Part shown: one piece after another, positions 33,698-41,598 of the stretch
Position numbering within the stretch: the first letter of the stretch is position 1
Layout of the letters: every line of letters starts with the position of its first letter
DNA from: Luteibacter sp. OK325
GTDB taxonomy: Bacteria > Pseudomonadota > Gammaproteobacteria > Xanthomonadales > Rhodanobacteraceae
Direction: 5' to 3'
DNA length: 64,000 bases
NCBI RefSeq assembly: GCF_003050935.1
Contig: NZ_QAOX01000007.1
Coordinates: forward strand, 186,001 to 250,000
Translations under genes and position numbers: made by a program
The notes under the pieces: generated by a model
The model's input: only the letters and a program-made list of their open reading frames with translations
The model's database searches: none
Told to the model about the DNA's origin: nothing

Positions 33698-35008
33698 TCA
33701 GGCGGGTCGGTAACCCGTATCCAGTTCCTGCTTGAGTTTTGCGTGGTCGACGGCTTTCTCCCACTTACCGACGACCACGGTGGCTACGCAATTGCCTGCG
33801 ATGTTGGTGAACACGAACATGGCCGAGAGAATCCGATGGATACCGAGAATCAGGGCGATGCTGTTCACCGGAATGGTCTTGGTCGCAGCCAGTGTCAGGG
33901 TCAGTACGGCGATGGCGGAGCCGGAAACGCCGGCGCCTCCTTTGGACGTGAGCAACAGGATGGCGAGCAACCCCAGCTGTTGCTCCCATCCCAACGCGGT
34001 GCCCGTAGCCTGGGCCAGGAACACTGCGACGGCGGCGAAGTACAGGCACGTGCCGTCATGATTGAAGCTGTAGGCAGTGGGCAGGACCATGCCGACCACC
34101 GATTCGTTGACGCCGAGTTTCGTGAGCTTGGCCGTGAGCTGCGGAAAGACGCTTTCGGACGAACTCGTACCAAGTACCAGCACCAGCTCTTCGCGGAAGT
34201 AACGCATCAGCTTGAGCAGGTTGAAGCCGGCATAGGCCGATATCGGCGCGAGCACCAGCGCAAAGAACAATGCGCAGGTGAACAGGAACTCGAGAATCAA
34301 CGCGCCCAGTGGCAGCAGCGTGGCGAGGCCGAACTGCGCGACGGTGAAGGCGATAGCGCCGAACGCGGCGATGGGGGCAATCTTCATCACCAGGCGAATG
34401 ATCCAGAACAGCGCGGACTGCACGGTATCGACCACATGCAGGACCGGCTCGGCCTTCTCGCCGAGCGATGCCAGCCCGCAGGCAAAGAGCACCGAGAACA
34501 CCAGGATCTGCAGGATGTCGCCCTTGGCGAAGGCCTCAAGCGCGGAGTTCGGCACCAGGTTGACCAGGAACTCGCCCGCACCGGTCGGCACCGCGGCTGC
34601 TCCGTCCCTGGCGACAGTCGTTCCCGTATGCAGCATGGCCGGATCGATATGCATGCCCACGCCGGGCTTGAGCAGGTTGATCGTGACCAGGCCGATAACC
34701 AGCGCGATGCTGGTCACCACCTCGAAATACATCATGGCCTTGATGGCAATGCGCGCCACCTTGCCCAGGTCGCGCACGCTGGCGATGCCATGGGTGACGG
34801 TGCAGAAGATAATCAGCCCAACGACCATCTGGATCAGGCGGATGAAGATGTCGCCGAGCGGCTTCATCTGCTTGCCGATGTCCGGCGCCAGTGCGCCCAG
34901 CAGGACGCCCAGCACCATGCCCGTCACGACCTGGAAGGTGAGGTCCTGATAGAACGGGCGTCGCGCCTTGAGCGGTGCCGGTGCGGTGTTGGTGGTCAGC
35001 TTGCTCAT
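33698..35008 (-). CDS. Dicarboxylate/amino acid:cation symporter, DctA-like
   Basis: The ATG at 35008 gives 436 residues. The frame continues upstream to 35140 without support. The glutamate-transporter fold is shown by the serine-rich GTSSSESVFPQL loop, SYSFNHDGTCLYFA, and the tip LLTSKGGAGVSGSA. These belong to the two re-entrant hairpins and transport helices of DAACS proteins such as DctA and GltP. It should import a dicarboxylate with cations across the inner membrane. The operon context points to a pyrone- or oxalo-type dicarboxylic acid rather than succinate. Confidence 0.92.
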   Translation of the reverse strand: MSKLTTNTAPAPLKARRPFYQDLTFQVVTGMVLGVLLGALAPDIGKQMKPLGDIFIRLIQMVVGLIIFCTVTHGIASVRDLGKVARIAIKAMMYFEVVTSIALVIGLVTINLLKPGVGMHIDPAMLHTGTTVARDGAAAVPTGAGEFLVNLVPNSALEAFAKGDILQILVFSVLFACGLASLGEKAEPVLHVVDTVQSALFWIIRLVMKIAPIAAFGAIAFTVAQFGLATLLPLGALILEFLFTCALFFALVLAPISAYAGFNLLKLMRYFREELVLVLGTSSSESVFPQLTAKLTKLGVNESVVGMVLPTAYSFNHDGTCLYFAAVAVFLAQATGTALGWEQQLGLLAILLLTSKGGAGVSGSAIAVLTLTLAATKTIPVNSIALILGIHRILSAMFVFTNIAGNCVATVVVGKWEKAVDHAKLKQELDTGYRPA

Positions 35009-35084
35009 TACCGGGGCGATTCCACGTGGCGGCCTTCGGGCCTCGTACGGTCTTGCGAGTGTCCCACCATGGCGAGGACGGCGT

Positions 35085-35984
35085 TCATGCGGCGGTTCCG
35101 TCGAGTATGTCCTGCGCCGGACCGAAGACCTCGTCGACACTCAGGCGGCGGGGCAGCAGGCCCTGCTCGACGCAGGCGTCGATGATGTATTCGACCGGTT
35201 CGCGCAGCGTTGCATAGCCGAAAGCGTAGGGCGATGGGGCGTCGGACGGGCTTTGGAGCCGGGCATTCGACTCGAGAAGGAGCCGGTAGATCGCCCGGAC
35301 GGCGGACGGATCGCGCTTGCCGACGGCTGAGCTGACCGACACGACGTGGTTGATCGGCACGAAGCCATGCTGGTCGTACCAGGCGCGGTCGCGGGCCGCG
35401 GCATCGGCGATCACCGGGACGAATTCCTCATCCTTCGGCAGGTCGTTGCCAAGGATGGCCGCGTCGATCACGCCTTCGCGAAGCAGGTCTACGAGGCTCC
35501 GGTCGTCCTCGCTGTGTTCGACGAAGGCCGGGTCGCGGTACTGCTCCACATGGGCGGCATCCCGCGTCACCCAGTGCATGCTGTCCGTGGCCAGACCATA
35601 GTCCTCGGTGAGGTGTGCACGCACCCACATGCCGGTCGTCTGCGTATAAGCACGCACGCCGACACGCTTGCCGACGAGGCTTTCGGGCGTCGTCACGCCA
35701 CCGGTGCGCCGTGTGATCAGGCAGCCGCGCTGGAAGCGCGAGGCGACCACAGCGGGAAGCAGGATGATGGGCTGGCCATATGCGATGGCCTGCAGGCCGG
35801 TCACGATCGCCAGCTCCGAGATATCGAAGGTCTGATCGCGCACCATCGGCGCGAAGGCCTTGTGCACCGGTGAGACGTCGACGAAATCGAAGGTGGCGTG
35901 CGCGCTGCCCAGCACGCCACTTTTTATCGGCGCAGACAACGGCGAGGCGGCCAGGACGATACGCAGGGTAGGGGAATTAGCCAT
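35085..35984 (-). CDS. 4,5-dihydroxyphthalate decarboxylase-like (Pht5-type) / binding-protein-fold protein
   Basis: The 299-residue protein has no signal peptide. It contains FDISELAIVTGLQAIAYG, then ESLVGKRVGVRAYTQTTGMWVR, resembling what I recall of Pht5-type 4,5-dihydroxyphthalate decarboxylases. These share the periplasmic-binding-protein fold and are often misnamed as ABC-transporter proteins. No ABC permease or ATPase gene is present. The start overlaps the end of the amidohydrolase gene by 8 bp, so the two are coupled. If it is a decarboxylase, it may prepare an aromatic or pyrone acid for the pathway. Cytoplasmic substrate binding is the alternative. Confidence 0.65.
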   Translation of the reverse strand: MANSPTLRIVLAASPLSAPIKSGVLGSAHATFDFVDVSPVHKAFAPMVRDQTFDISELAIVTGLQAIAYGQPIILLPAVVASRFQRGCLITRRTGGVTTPESLVGKRVGVRAYTQTTGMWVRAHLTEDYGLATDSMHWVTRDAAHVEQYRDPAFVEHSEDDRSLVDLLREGVIDAAILGNDLPKDEEFVPVIADAAARDRAWYDQHGFVPINHVVSVSSAVGKRDPSAVRAIYRLLLESNARLQSPSDAPSPYAFGYATLREPVEYIIDACVEQGLLPRRLSVDEVFGPAQDILDGTAA

Positions 35985-36840
35985 GCTTGCCGCTCTCCGA
36001 CAAGCCGGGATAAATCGTTGCCGCGGTGCCGTTGAAGATCATGGCCTGGTCGTCGGACGAAAGACTGGAAAGTGCCTCGTGCGCCGCGGCGACAAGCGCA
36101 GGCAGTGCACCTTCGGCGGCCGGGAAGTTCGAACCCCAGGCGATACGACCCGCGCCGAACGTTTCGATCACCCGCGCAAGGAAGTCCTGCGGTGTCGACT
36201 TGCCAGCGGTGGCCGCGGTGAGTGTGCGGTTGGTCAGCTTGAGGTACACACCCGGGAAGGCGGCCATGTCGAACAGCGCCTGCGATGCGGCGAAGGGTGT
36301 GCCATCGGACAGATCCGGGCGCGCGCAATGGTCGAGCAGCACACGCACGGCGGGGAAGCGCTCGAGTAGTGCGCGCAGGGCAGGAAGGCCTTCCATCGTC
36401 ATCTGCAGGCAGACCGGAATACCGAGCTTCTCGGCGTGCGCCCAGGCGGGATAGGAATCCTTATGGCCGAGCCAGTCCGACTGCCCGGGCATGGTGCTGC
36501 CCGTGGTGAACAGTCGGAAGCCGGCGAGACCCTGAGCCTGCCAGTAGTCGATCCGCTCGACGGCGTCCGGCGCGAGCGCGTCGATCGAGTAGACGCCGAC
36601 GAAGCGCGACGGATGGGTACGTACCGTCTCGACGACGTACCGGTTGTCATGTCCGTACACGGTCGACGCCTGCACGACGACGGCTTTGGTGATGCTTGCC
36701 TCGTCGATGGCCTTGAGCAGGCCGCCGGCATCCACGGGGCGCGTCTGCGACCACTCGGACTGATGGCCACCGATGGGGTTGGTCGGATACGTCGCGGTAT
36801 CGGGGGAGATCACATGCGTGTGGGTGTCGAAGATCTTCAT
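35977..36840 (-). CDS. Amidohydrolase, LigI-like (2-pyrone-4,6-dicarboxylate lactonase candidate)
   Basis: The 287-residue TIM-barrel protein of the COG3618 type opens with FDTHTHVISPD, contains VLLDHCARPDLSDGT and ends its barrel with IAWGSNFPAAEG. LigI, the 2-pyrone-4,6-dicarboxylate hydrolase of lignin catabolism, has the same layout. Its last motif is WGTDWP, with a catalytic aspartate where this protein has asparagine. Hydrolysis of a lactone or pyrone to 4-oxalomesaconate would feed GalB and the aldolase of the same operon. The exact substrate is an inference from those neighbours. Confidence 0.72.
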   Translation of the reverse strand: MKIFDTHTHVISPDTATYPTNPIGGHQSEWSQTRPVDAGGLLKAIDEASITKAVVVQASTVYGHDNRYVVETVRTHPSRFVGVYSIDALAPDAVERIDYWQAQGLAGFRLFTTGSTMPGQSDWLGHKDSYPAWAHAEKLGIPVCLQMTMEGLPALRALLERFPAVRVLLDHCARPDLSDGTPFAASQALFDMAAFPGVYLKLTNRTLTAATAGKSTPQDFLARVIETFGAGRIAWGSNFPAAEGALPALVAAAHEALSSLSSDDQAMIFNGTAATIYPGLSESGKHG

Positions 36841-36891
36841 TGGATTCTTATGGGTCGTGAGGTAGGGGAGTAGTTGTCGTAGCTGTCGCCG

Positions 36892-37563
36892 TTAGCGGTA
36901 AACGAGACCCTTCGCCGCCAGGCGCTCGCGCATGGCGTAGATGTCGAGTCCGAGTTCGCCCTTCTTCAGGCGATCGCGCACCTGCTCCTCGCGGGCTTCA
37001 CGTTCCAGGCTTTTCGCGAGCACCTCGTCCGCCTCCTCACGGAGGACCACGCATACGCCGTCGTCATCCGCCACGACGATGTCGCCCGGGCGCACATAGG
37101 CGCCACCGCACACCAGCGGGACGTTCACCGAGCCCAGCGTTTCCTTGACCGTGCCTTGCGCGGAGATCGCCTTCGACCACACGGGAAAGCCCATGGCGGT
37201 GAGTTCGCGAACGTCGCGGACGCCGGCGTCGATCACCAGGCCCCGGCAGCCGCGTGCCATGGCCGATGTGGCCAGCAGGTCGCCGAAGTAGCCGTCGGTG
37301 CAATCGCTCGTGGGCGCTACGACGAGGATGTCGCCATCCTGAAGTTGCTCGATGGCGACATGGAGCATCCAGTTGTCGCCCGGCGGAACGGACACCGTTA
37401 CCGCCGATCCTGCAACGCGGGCACCCGCATAGATGGGGCGCAGGGTCGGCGCGGCCAGGCCCTTACGGCCCTGGGCCTCGTGGATCGTGGCCACGCCGAG
37501 TGCTGCCAGCCGGTCGATAATCGCCCTGCCGGGCCTTTCGAGTTTGGTATTGACTGTGGGCAT
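36892..37563 (-). CDS. galC: 4-carboxy-4-hydroxy-2-oxoadipate aldolase (GalC/LigK/RraA family)
   Basis: The ATG at 37563 gives 223 residues, the usual length for the family. It begins with the [14 protein letters not shown] helix and continues with [24 protein letters not shown] (Arg-Asp metal and substrate residues) and [16 protein letters not shown]. The long C-terminal helix separates HMG/CHA aldolases from RraA. The enzyme splits 4-carboxy-4-hydroxy-2-oxoadipate into pyruvate and oxaloacetate. It is the first gene of the minus-strand operon and faces the divergent LysR gene. Confidence 0.88.
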   Translation of the reverse strand: MPTVNTKLERPGRAIIDRLAALGVATIHEAQGRKGLAAPTLRPIYAGARVAGSAVTVSVPPGDNWMLHVAIEQLQDGDILVVAPTSDCTDGYFGDLLATSAMARGCRGLVIDAGVRDVRELTAMGFPVWSKAISAQGTVKETLGSVNVPLVCGGAYVRPGDIVVADDDGVCVVLREEADEVLAKSLEREAREEQVRDRLKKGELGLDIYAMRERLAAKGLVYR

Positions 37564-37629
37564 GCGCGTTTTCGGTAGCCTTCGATGACCCAACGGTGCG
37601 CGTCAGCTAGGCGCCTTGCCAAATTCGTT

Positions 37630-37646
37630 TTATGATCGAGCCATAA
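37630..37646. promoter_or_regulatory. Candidate LysR operator between galC and its regulator
   Basis: TTATG-N7-CATAA is an exact 5-bp inverted repeat of 17 bp (TTA-N11-TAA), the typical size of a LysR-type half box. It sits 20 bp before the regulator start in the 103-bp divergent gap and is the most AT-rich part of that gap. Confidence 0.5.
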
Positions 37647-37666
37647 GCAAATGCGATTGATTGCTC

Positions 37667-38884
37667 GTGAACGAGATCTTCCAGCTGAACCTGAGACACC
37701 TGGATGCGCTACTGGTCACCGGCCGCTCCGGCAGCATGAGCGCGGCCGCACGAGAGGTGAGCCTTTCCCAGCCCGCGCTTGCGCAGGCCATGGCCAAGAT
37801 GGAGCGGGTGCTCGGCGAGCGTCTCTTCGACCGGCAACCGGGTGGCGTTTCAGCGACCGCGGCGGGCCGGATCATGATGCTTCGCATCGATCGTGCACTG
37901 CACTACCTCGCACATGGCGGGCGACTGGTCAGAAGGTCTGCGCGGCTTGCGCCCCTGCCGCATATCGAACGGCGCGTCACCATGGTGCAGCTGCGTGCGC
38001 TCATCGCCGTGGAAGGCAACAGCAGTTACGTGCAGGCGTCGGAGCTGACCGGCCTGTCGCAGCCGGCCGTACATCGCGCGGTTCGCGAGCTGCAGGACAT
38101 CCTCGGCACGGATCTGTTCGTGCGCGTCGGGCGCATCGTGCGGCCGACGGACGTGGCGAGTCGATTCGTCCGCTTTGCCCGTCTCATGCTCTCGGAGCTG
38201 CGTGCAGGGTTCGAGGAAATCCGTGCGATGAATACCGACGATGCCGGTCGCGTCACGGTGGGCATCCTGCCCAGCGCACGCGCTATCTTCTTCTCCGATC
38301 TGCTCGCGCGGTTCACCACGGCGCACGTATCGGCGGCGGTCAAAGTGGTCGAGGCGCCGTATCGTGACTTGCTTGCCGGCCTTCGCCAGGGCGACCTGGA
38401 TCTGATCATCGGCGCTCGTCGCGATCCAGCGCCGCACCGCGATGTGGTGCAGGAAGAGCTGTTCGACGACGACCCCGTGGTCGTCGGTCGCGCGGACCAT
38501 CCGCTGCGCGACAAGAAACAGCTGGAGCTGTCGGACCTGCTCGCCTATCCGTGGGTCGCCTCGGCGCCCGGTATACCGTTGCGGAACAAGTGGGAACAGA
38601 TATTCACCAGCCGCGGCGTGGAACCGCCGAAGTTACGTATCGAGTGCGGCTCGGTGCTGGTGACGCGCGGCCTGCTACTGCAGGGCGACTGGCTCACCCT
38701 GGTGTCGCGGGACCAGTTTCTTTTCGAGTACCGCGCCGGGACGCTCACCGAGATCGGTGACCTCGGCAAGGAGTTGCGCCGGCGCATCGCACTCACGCGT
38801 CGACGTGACTGGATGCCGACGCCGTTGCAGGCGGACTTTGTCGAGCGCACGCATGCGTTGGCGAGGGAACGCGACGAGCGCTGA
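37667..38884 (+). CDS. LysR-type regulator with two N-terminal HTH domains
   Basis: The protein has about 405 residues, 90-100 longer than a normal LysR protein, because two complete HTH_1 domains occur in tandem. The first is at about 8-67 (AAAREVSLSQPALAQAMAKM). The second is at about 105-164 (ASELTGLSQPAVHRAVREL). The effector-binding domain follows from about 190. The start is GTG at 37667 or TTG at 37661; no ATG is in frame. Divergent position makes it the likely regulator of the galC-galB operon, responding to a pathway acid. Confidence 0.88.
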   Translation: MNEIFQLNLRHLDALLVTGRSGSMSAAAREVSLSQPALAQAMAKMERVLGERLFDRQPGGVSATAAGRIMMLRIDRALHYLAHGGRLVRRSARLAPLPHIERRVTMVQLRALIAVEGNSSYVQASELTGLSQPAVHRAVRELQDILGTDLFVRVGRIVRPTDVASRFVRFARLMLSELRAGFEEIRAMNTDDAGRVTVGILPSARAIFFSDLLARFTTAHVSAAVKVVEAPYRDLLAGLRQGDLDLIIGARRDPAPHRDVVQEELFDDDPVVVGRADHPLRDKKQLELSDLLAYPWVASAPGIPLRNKWEQIFTSRGVEPPKLRIECGSVLVTRGLLLQGDWLTLVSRDQFLFEYRAGTLTEIGDLGKELRRRIALTRRRDWMPTPLQADFVERTHALARERDER

Positions 38885-38893
38885 GGTTGTCCG

Positions 38894-40321
38894 TCAGCCA
38901 ACCGCTGAGTGTGGCGGCTTGTGCTCGGCCACGAGATCGGTCGGCACATGCACGCCGCGCCGGGCGATCTTCTCCGTCATGATCGTGTGCTGCATCATCA
39001 GTCCGGAGACCAGGTAGGCCGCGACACTCGCTGCAAGTAAGGGCAGCAAGGCGTGCGGTTGCATCGTGGTCTCGAAGACGAACACGGCAGCGGTCAGCAT
39101 CGCGCGCGAGGCGCTCGCGAACAGGGCAGCCATGCCGACGAGAGCGGCCATGCGAGGGTCGACCTGCGTGATCGGCCAATGCGCGAGGGCGAGGCCAAGC
39201 AGACCGCCCAACGCACCGCCGATTGTGAACAGCGGAGCGAGCGTGCCGCCTGACGTGCCGCTGCCCAGCGCGATCGACCACGACACCAGTTTCGCGAAGG
39301 CGAGGACCGCCAGTGCGCCCATGGTCAGGTGGCCACCGATGACGGCGACGATGTTCTCGTATCCGACGCCCAGCGTCGAAGGCACCACATAGCCGACGAG
39401 GCCGACGGCGAGACCGCCAATCGCGGGCCACCACATCCAGTGAATCGGGAGTTTCTCGAAGGCGTCTTCCAGGCCGTAGACCAGGCGCGTTACCGCCACG
39501 CCAGCGACGCCGAAGACCAGACCCAACAACGTATAGAACGTGAGGGCCACGAACGAAGCCGGGCCCAGGGCCAGCATGGGGAACACCGGCCCCGGCCCCT
39601 CGAGAGCGAAGCGCACCGCTGCTCCCGTCGCGGCAGCCATCGCCACTGGCACGAGCGATCGTGCGCGTCGCTCGAACAGCAGCAGCTCAATGCTCAGGAG
39701 CACGGCCGCGAGTGGCGCCGCGAAGATGGCGGCCATACCCGCTGCCGCACCGGCCGCCAGCAGCGTCTTGCGTTCGTCGGCGGTCACGGGAAGCAGCTGT
39801 CCCACGTACGAGCCGAGCGCGCCGCCCGTCGCGATGATCGGACCTTCCGCGCCGAAGGGGCCACCGGTGCCGATCGCCACAGCGGAGGACAGTGGCTTCA
39901 ACCAGATCATGCGCGCGGCGATGCGACTTTCGTTCGTGAGCACTTGCTCCATGGCCTCCGGAATACCGTGCCCGCGGATGGCTCTGGAACCCCAGCGCGC
40001 CATGAGGCCCACGACGAGGCCGCCGATCACGGGAATGACGATCACCCATGCGCCGCGCTGGTGGGTCGAGGGGCTGATCCACGTCGTGTTCCAGTGTCCG
40101 AAGAACGCGAGTTGCGTGACCAGCGCGATCAGCCGGGTCAGCCCGAATGCGATGACCGCGACGACCGCGGCAAGCGCCATGGCAAGTAACGTCGACGCGA
40201 CCAAGCGCCGCCGAATGCGCGGAAGACGGCTCGGCATATGGGCTTGCGCGAGGGCAGGGTCCAACGCCGGGGCGAGCGGAAGCGCCGCCCGATCATGGGG
40301 CGGATGCAGCGGATCAGTCAT
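38894..40321 (-). CDS. ClC-family chloride channel/transporter
   Basis: The 475-residue integral membrane protein (from ATG at 40321; an in-frame GTG lies at 40336) has about a dozen hydrophobic helices. It carries the three ClC filter segments, here RGHGIPEAM, GTGGPFGAEGPI and GSGTSGGTLAPL. The gating glutamate is kept in GAEGP, and an acidic residue is present in VLLSIELLLF. It should move chloride or another anion across the inner membrane, as exchanger or channel. It lacks C-terminal CBS domains. It converges on the LysR gene with a 9-bp gap. Confidence 0.92.
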   Translation of the reverse strand: MTDPLHPPHDRAALPLAPALDPALAQAHMPSRLPRIRRRLVASTLLAMALAAVVAVIAFGLTRLIALVTQLAFFGHWNTTWISPSTHQRGAWVIVIPVIGGLVVGLMARWGSRAIRGHGIPEAMEQVLTNESRIAARMIWLKPLSSAVAIGTGGPFGAEGPIIATGGALGSYVGQLLPVTADERKTLLAAGAAAGMAAIFAAPLAAVLLSIELLLFERRARSLVPVAMAAATGAAVRFALEGPGPVFPMLALGPASFVALTFYTLLGLVFGVAGVAVTRLVYGLEDAFEKLPIHWMWWPAIGGLAVGLVGYVVPSTLGVGYENIVAVIGGHLTMGALAVLAFAKLVSWSIALGSGTSGGTLAPLFTIGGALGGLLGLALAHWPITQVDPRMAALVGMAALFASASRAMLTAAVFVFETTMQPHALLPLLAASVAAYLVSGLMMQHTIMTEKIARRGVHVPTDLVAEHKPPHSAVG

Positions 40322-40506
40322 GAGGGCAGGTGCCACGCAGTGGGGAACGGCGAAAGGCTACGCGGAATGGAGCTCAGTAGCTGGCTGGCAGATGAATGGC
40401 TATCGCGAGGCCTCGCGACGAGCGAACGTCGTCATCACATGAGCGCGACCGATGCGTGGCGTGCCGCACCTGGACACGGGGAAGGGCGGCAGGCAAGGAG
40501 AGCGTC

Positions 40507-40782
40507 ATGACTACAACGAGAGATCAAAACACGCATCCCGGATTCCACTACCACATCGATCCCGAAGCGACGTCACACGAGCTGATGAATGAGGCAATGG
40601 AGTGGCTTCAGTACGCACGGAGCCTTACACGACTACTCGCCGATTTCATCCATGCGACCGACGCGATGGACTGCCAACGTGTGGCGCATGGCATGGAGGC
40701 GATCGGTGCGCTGATGCACATGGGCGTGCAGTGCACGGCGCAGGCACATGCGCGGATGTGTTGGGAGCAGGCGAAGGAATGA
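40507..40782 (+). CDS. Small orphan protein of 91 residues
   Basis: The ATG at 40507 has a good ribosome site (AAGGAGAGCGTC). The product is rich in His, Met and Ala (GFHYHIDPEATSHELMNEAMEWL and EAIGALMHMGVQCTAQAHARM) and appears fully helical, with no signal or membrane segment. It resembles in size and style the small DUF3077-type helical proteins of pseudomonads, but I cannot assign it to a family. It is alone between a ClC gene (divergent) and a TetR gene (convergent). Confidence 0.6.
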   Translation: MTTTRDQNTHPGFHYHIDPEATSHELMNEAMEWLQYARSLTRLLADFIHATDAMDCQRVAHGMEAIGALMHMGVQCTAQAHARMCWEQAKE

Positions 40783-40838
40783 CTCCGGACCGTGCCGTTC
40801 AAGAGGATCAGCTACAAGGCGTGCGCCACGCGCTTCGG

Positions 40839-41519
40839 TTAGCCGCGCCGCAATGAGCGCATGCCCTTGAGGATCAGATCAATCCCGGTAAGGAAATCTG
40901 CCCGGTCGTCGTGGTCGGGCAACTGCCTTGCGATGCTGGAAGCGAACGGATACTCAGCCGGATCCAGTTCGGACCATGTATTCGCCAACGACTCGAGAAA
41001 ATCGGCTCGATTGAGCCCTTCCGCCTGGGCGAACTGCGCGTTCGCCGCGTTTTGTCCGCCGACGCCAAGGATGTAACTCAACAACGCGGAAACGGTTGTC
41101 CACTCGCGCTCGCGCGGCACACCCAGAAGACGAAGCTGCTGGCCGATGCGTTCAAGGATGCGTACCGCTGGTAACTGGCCTGGCGCATGAGCGAGTGCCG
41201 AGCCAACCCAGGGATGCGCGTCGATCGCGTCGAACATGCCCAGCGCAATGGCGCGAAGGGTTGCCTCCGGCGTCGCGTCGGCAAGTGGCGCGTTCATCGC
41301 ACGGGCGACGATCGCGTCGCATGCGGCGGTAAGCAGTTCGCTTTTGTTGGCGACGTGCCAGTAGATCGCGCCGGGGCCGGTGACGAGCTTCAGGGCCAGG
41401 GCTCGGAAGGTGAGCCCGCTTTCCCCGGCGTCGTCCAGGAGCGCGATTGCCGCATCGATGATCCGCTCCCGTGAGAGCGATTCCTCCCGCCGCGGGGCGC
41501 CTGATGTTTTCTTGACCAT
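40839..41519 (-). CDS. TetR family regulator of the adjacent monooxygenase
   Basis: From the ATG at 41519 the protein has 226 residues. The HTH includes RERIIDAAIALLDDAGESGL and GAIYWHVANKSELL, of the TetR-with-C-terminal-domain (TetR_C) class seen beside drug-modifying enzymes. It is divergent from the TetX-like gene. Two copies of a 15-bp palindrome fill the shared promoter region, so it most likely represses both genes until a hydrophobic ligand binds. Confidence 0.88.
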   Translation of the reverse strand: MVKKTSGAPRREESLSRERIIDAAIALLDDAGESGLTFRALALKLVTGPGAIYWHVANKSELLTAACDAIVARAMNAPLADATPEATLRAIALGMFDAIDAHPWVGSALAHAPGQLPAVRILERIGQQLRLLGVPREREWTTVSALLSYILGVGGQNAANAQFAQAEGLNRADFLESLANTWSELDPAEYPFASSIARQLPDHDDRADFLTGIDLILKGMRSLRRG

Positions 41520-41537
41520 TCCGCATATTGACATAAA

Positions 41538-41573
41538 TGGAACGTCGTTCCAAGATATTGGAATGTCGTTCCA
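41538..41573. promoter_or_regulatory. Twin TetR operators
   Basis: TGGAACGTCGTTCCA (41538-41552) is a perfect palindrome around a central T. TGGAATGTCGTTCCA (41559-41573) differs at one base. Their centres are 21 bp apart, two helical turns, which suits cooperative binding on one DNA face between the divergent starts. Confidence 0.8.
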
Positions 41574-41598
41574 TTGAACTCATTCCGAGGAAACCCCC

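Noticed and set aside
33743-35185. A 480-codon plus-strand frame opposite the symporter gene
   Set aside because: The translation is extremely rich in Gln, Asp, His and Arg, the usual antisense image of a membrane protein. The minus strand has a full DAACS transporter.
35085-35984. ABC-transporter substrate-binding protein
   Set aside because: There is no signal peptide and no permease or ATPase gene nearby. Sequence phrases and operon context fit a Pht5-like enzyme better, though this is not settled.
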